A stretch of DNA of 64,000 nucleotides, taken from the NCBI GenBank assembly GCA_001839685.1, contig MLAK01000838.1:62001-126000 (forward strand), given 5' to 3'. Each line of letters begins with the position of its first letter. The first letter of the stretch is position 1. The notes beneath the pieces were generated by a model. That model saw only the letters and a list, made by a program, of their open reading frames with translations, ran no database searches and was not told the origin of the DNA. The DNA is from Tritrichomonas foetus (taxonomy: Eukaryota; Parabasalia; Tritrichomonadida; Tritrichomonadidae). Below, piece after piece: positions 60,670 to 64,000 of this stretch. Both the position numbers and the translations under genes were made by a program.

Positions 60670-62262
60670 ATGGATCATGAACAAACACGTAAAATATTAC
60701 TCGAACATGGCTACGAACTGATCAGTAAAGTTGGCGAAGGAGCCTACTCACATGTGTTCCTTGTAAATTCAGTCAAATATCAAGTCGATTTCATTATCAA
60801 GCAAGTCGATCAGACAAAATTTCCAGCAATTACAAAAGAAATAGACATTCTTCGACAACTTCATCACCCTAACATTATCGGAATCTATGAATATTTCGAA
60901 GTCGATGACTTTTTATATATCATTCTCGAGAATTGCCCAGGTGGTTCCCTCAAAGATGTAACAAGTCGAGCACCTTTGAAAATCAACCTTTTTTTCACAT
61001 ATGCATTCCAAATTATTTCAGCACTCGAATATTGCCATTCGAAAGGAATTGTCCACCGAGACATAAAACCGGCCAATATCCTGATTGACAAATACGGCAG
61101 ACCAAAAATAGCAGACTTTGGAATAGCCTCGGCTGATGTTGTAAATACCCAAAAAATTGGCTCGCCACTTTTTCTGGCACCTGAAGTGATTGAAAATGAT
61201 TCTTATGATGGAATGAAAAGTGACATTTGGGCACTTGGCATCACTTTTTATTTCCTGTTGTTCAAGAAATTCCCATGGAAGCACAACTGCTCGATTGAGG
61301 AGCAGGTAAGGCAGCAAAAAACTGACAATGTTTGTTTTCCGCCAAATACAAAAATAAGCATTCGAAATTTGATTTCGATGATGCTAAGGCTGGCTCCTAA
61401 AGATAGGCCCTCTGCTTCAGATTTATTAAAGCTGGACATTTTCAGAAAAGAGCTGCAGACGAATCAATCAGCAATGTCTCGAAGAAAATCAATGGTAACA
61501 ACTATGGGAATCCACAAATCATTTTCCCAACAATCTGAAACCCTTCAAGCTGTCACAATGAGGGTCATTTCACCACCAACATCACCACATTCAATCAGTC
61601 CACCAAATGCTGCAGGCAGGAAGTCAATGATGGGTCCACTTTCACCTCACCCACAAACTGAAAGTTTCCAAGACTCTCCAAATGCGCTCAATGTGCCACA
61701 AATTCCTCCACAACAGAAACCATTAAATTTCCAAATTGGACAATTAGCTCAAAGATTATATAACCTTCCAAAAGCTGAAAATTCACCACCACAATTAGGA
61801 AGACGCTCTTTACAATTTCCATCCAATCATTTCAATCAAATGCCAACAATGTCAAAATTGATTACACCGAAAAGTCCAATTTCGATTCAAAAGAACTGGC
61901 CACCTCAAAATTTTGGACAGAATTGTGCAAGTGACGATTGTGAAGCATTCCCTAATATTCAAAATAATGTTGAAGTTTCACCAGTAGTAAATAACCCAAA
62001 TTCACCTAATCACGCAAAACCTAGAACTTTTTCACCACCACAATATCTTCATCCTAGTGGAATTCCACAACAACTTTCTTTAGACAATTTCCCAATGTTA
62101 ACTCATTATGCTTCATTTTCCCCAATTAATTCGTCGAGAATCATTCAGAAAAATGAGAATTGTTTGTCATTTAAATTACCAAATCTAAATGCGAAGGCAG
62201 GCAGAAATAGCAGAATGTTATATCCGAAATTTAACAGTTCGAGAAATCTAGAAGATGCCTAG
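60670..62262 (+). CDS. Ser/Thr protein kinase (CAMK/NEK-like) with disordered tail
   Basis: A 530-residue kinase. The domain (~15-268) is complete: VGEGAYSHVFLV, the Lys in FIIKQVDQ, ITKEIDILRQLHHPNIIGIY, HRDIKPANILI, DFGIAS, GSPLFLAPEVIEND, SDIWALGITFYFLLF and APKDRPSASDLL. All catalytic residues are present. Family assignment is uncertain: CAMK-like by the SDIWALGI and hydrophobic W region, with HHPNI as in many groups. Residues ~275-530 are Pro/Ser/Gln/Asn-rich with many SP/TP sites, probably phospho-regulated. ATG at 60670. Confidence 0.88.
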   Translation: MDHEQTRKILLEHGYELISKVGEGAYSHVFLVNSVKYQVDFIIKQVDQTKFPAITKEIDILRQLHHPNIIGIYEYFEVDDFLYIILENCPGGSLKDVTSRAPLKINLFFTYAFQIISALEYCHSKGIVHRDIKPANILIDKYGRPKIADFGIASADVVNTQKIGSPLFLAPEVIENDSYDGMKSDIWALGITFYFLLFKKFPWKHNCSIEEQVRQQKTDNVCFPPNTKISIRNLISMMLRLAPKDRPSASDLLKLDIFRKELQTNQSAMSRRKSMVTTMGIHKSFSQQSETLQAVTMRVISPPTSPHSISPPNAAGRKSMMGPLSPHPQTESFQDSPNALNVPQIPPQQKPLNFQIGQLAQRLYNLPKAENSPPQLGRRSLQFPSNHFNQMPTMSKLITPKSPISIQKNWPPQNFGQNCASDDCEAFPNIQNNVEVSPVVNNPNSPNHAKPRTFSPPQYLHPSGIPQQLSLDNFPMLTHYASFSPINSSRIIQKNENCLSFKLPNLNAKAGRNSRMLYPKFNSSRNLEDA

Positions 62263-62539
62263 TTAACTAATAAGCTTTTAATTGTATAGTAAAATTGTCT
62301 ATATCATTCAAATCTAAAGCTTTCATCATTTATTTTGATTGATCTCTTGAAAATCATTATTGATCTCGTGAAAATCATTATTGATATCTGGAAATAATTC
62401 GTTAAATCATCACAATTATGATTATTTCATTCTTTCATTAAATTTTTCAGATAGAATGTTTTAAAATTGCTAATAATATATAAATTAATTTTATTGGTTA
62501 GTCAATAACCAGAAATATAATGTTTACAAGATAATTCGT
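62263..62539. other. Convergent spacer
   Basis: Short direct repeat TGAAAATCATTATTGATCTCG/TGAAAATCATTATTGATATC-like around 62347-62390; otherwise nothing recognised. Confidence 0.4.
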
Positions 62540-64000
62540 TTATTCTATAATATGAGCTTTAACAGGTATCAACAACTCAAATCCTTGAGTAATTATGGAA
62601 AATTCTGTGGATATTTCTTGTGGTGGTGATGGAGATAATTCAACTTTAATTGTTGTCTTTAATCCAGGGAAAATTGTACCAGGAATGGAAATGACTTTTA
62701 ATGAAGGATGTAAAATATGTGTGTAGGAATAATGGAGTGGTCTTTCCCCTGTATTTTGAATTTTTAATGATGCTGTTACTTGTTGATTTGACTTTACTGT
62801 CCCAAAATCGATTGAATCTCTTTTTGATGACATAGTTTTAGCTCTAACTGAATGAGTTTCATTTGTCAAGCGAAATGATCGATTGCTTTGTGTTACAAAA
62901 GCTTCAGAATTATTTGGGGAAATAAAATTTACTTCTTTCTTAAAATAACGGGGAGGATCACATAAAGAAATTCTTGGTGATAAAGCTCTTTCTTTTATTG
63001 CTTTATATTCTAAAGGATAAAAGTAATCACTTTCTTTGCATTCCCAAAAGTTTAGAATTGCATTATTATTAACATCTTGTTGATATAAATGGTATTGCAT
63101 ATTCAATACACGTGGGTTTGGTGTTTGTGGTGGCATTTGTATTTTTTCTTCCTCAATTTCTTCACATGGCAATGATTCTTGAATAAAATCCTCATGAACT
63201 TTCTCCAAATATGATTTTATTTGACTATTGAAAAGTTTACTATCATTGACAAATGTTTGATACAATGATGTAGTATTATCAATTTTTTCGGTCATAGTTG
63301 ATTGAATATTTACATTATTTTTGGAATTCGGAGATGTTTCTTTTTTCCTGGTAACTTTAGGGATTTTTAGGTCTTTCAATACATTGGCTCTGGAAGTTTT
63401 GTTTAAACCTTTAAATCTCAAATATACTTGTGGAATTTGATCTAATGAATGATATGATATCATATCTATCTCATCACCAGAAGGGTGAGATATAATCATA
63501 GACTTCATTGTTAAATCAGTGGTATTTAATGTATCTGGGCGAATATATTCAATTCCTGATAAGTTTTTACGAACAGCAAAAAATCGGGGAGCATATAATT
63601 TATGTAATTTTGAATGAATTGGCTCAGTTAAAGTTTCTTTAATTGGTAGTAGTTTTCCCCAGGTAGATTCAATATAATTACATTTTTTCTTTCCTTTTTG
63701 TTCACTAACAGTGGCTAATGAACACATTTTTTCTGTTCCAGTTATGTCAGCAACAAGATATGAGTTCTGACATTTAAACTGGCAAGAATCTTGAGTAAAG
63801 AATCCATTAAAATCTTTGTTATGAAAACTCTCAAATGAAACCGATTTATTATTTACAACTATTTTATAATCTTTCGTTTCAACAATAGTTTCCAAATTTT
63901 CTAGAAGAGTGAATTTGAAACAATCTATTTCTATTTCAAACGTTTTATTTGCAAAATTAATAAGTGGAAAATCTTGAAACTCAAAAGTAATGGATGTATT
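62540..64000 (-). CDS. SPAG17: SPAG17/PF6-like central-pair protein, C-terminal part (partial)
   Basis: The frame is open from the right edge of the window (no start seen) to the stop at 62540, giving 486 residues. The SPAG17 C-terminal pattern is visible: YFEKE-free core RPDTLNTTDLTMKSMIISHP region, FWECKESDYFYPLEY, DPPRYFKKEVNFISP, and a final ASH/MSP-type beta domain (DSIDFGTVKSNQQVTASLKI, QNTGERPLHYSYTHILHPSL) to the end. SPAG17 (Chlamydomonas PF6) belongs to the C1a projection of the axonemal central pair and affects flagellar beating. Assignment is by layout and motifs; other ASH-domain ciliary proteins are the alternative. Confidence 0.72.
   Translation of the reverse strand, partial: NTSITFEFQDFPLINFANKTFEIEIDCFKFTLLENLETIVETKDYKIVVNNKSVSFESFHNKDFNGFFTQDSCQFKCQNSYLVADITGTEKMCSLATVSEQKGKKKCNYIESTWGKLLPIKETLTEPIHSKLHKLYAPRFFAVRKNLSGIEYIRPDTLNTTDLTMKSMIISHPSGDEIDMISYHSLDQIPQVYLRFKGLNKTSRANVLKDLKIPKVTRKKETSPNSKNNVNIQSTMTEKIDNTTSLYQTFVNDSKLFNSQIKSYLEKVHEDFIQESLPCEEIEEEKIQMPPQTPNPRVLNMQYHLYQQDVNNNAILNFWECKESDYFYPLEYKAIKERALSPRISLCDPPRYFKKEVNFISPNNSEAFVTQSNRSFRLTNETHSVRAKTMSSKRDSIDFGTVKSNQQVTASLKIQNTGERPLHYSYTHILHPSLKVISIPGTIFPGLKTTIKVELSPSPPQEISTEFSIITQGFELLIPVKAHIIE

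Noticed and set aside
1..64000. tRNA, rRNA or other known RNA genes
   Set aside because: I looked for T-loop-like GTTCGA blocks outside coding regions (for example near 37750) and found none with a supporting cloverleaf; a covariance-model scan would be needed to exclude them.

Overview
The window is nuclear DNA of a protist, most likely a trichomonad (Parabasalia) close to Tritrichomonas or Trichomonas. This is inferred from AT-rich spacers, almost intron-free genes on both strands, tyrosine-kinase-like (TKL) kinases, ankyrin-repeat and BTB-F5/8C gene families, flagellar and intraflagellar-transport genes, and one canonical intron (donor GTATGT, acceptor CTAATACATAG) in a TAF6 gene. I could not test species identity. 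Two runs of N (3007-3140 and 46271-46857) are assembly gaps.

Layout. 653-7601: a large ankyrin-repeat gene split by a pogo-like DNA transposon (1629-4418) with 38-bp terminal inverted repeats and a TA target duplication. Removing the element restores the reading frame. The 3' half is cut by many short interruptions placed at the same point of the ankyrin unit, several of which fit 22-nt introns. 7985-14139: a kinase with an MIT-like N-terminus, an unknown protein, and a kinase with C-terminal ankyrin repeats. 14446-16095 (-): presenilin. 16620-18128: a BTB-F5/8C gene with an in-frame TAA. 19306-19860: a decayed ankyrin locus. 20152-22134: CEP104-like. 22479-25761 (-): tetraspanin-like, RING protein, and an MPS1-like kinase lacking the catalytic Asp. 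26086-31424 (+): membrane-anchored P-loop ATPase, a protein of seven ubiquitin-like modules, and a golgin-like coiled coil. 31845-32978 (-): CK1-type kinase. 34762-39264: a permuted-papain-like protein, an unknown protein, DYNC2LI1 and ARPC1. 39393-42797: VPS11-like with an in-frame TAA. 42988-49214 (-): small protein, coiled coil, a 17-bp minisatellite, a two-RRM protein, and a cathepsin-like protein with a broken active site. 50533-59037: LRR protein, ribophorin II/Swp1, TAF6 (spliced), a small charged protein, and an ARM/HEAT protein. 60670-64000: a protein kinase and the C-terminal part of a SPAG17-like central-pair protein running off the right edge.

The conserved genes are housekeeping: flagella and microtubules (CEP104, DYNC2LI1, SPAG17), actin (ARPC1), endolysosomal traffic (VPS11), ER glycosylation (ribophorin II), intramembrane proteolysis (presenilin) and transcription (TAF6). 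They form no operon-like system. The most novel signal is the set of 22-nt GTTT-starting interruptions in the ankyrin gene. The two in-frame TAA codons and two catalytically altered enzymes are the next most interesting.
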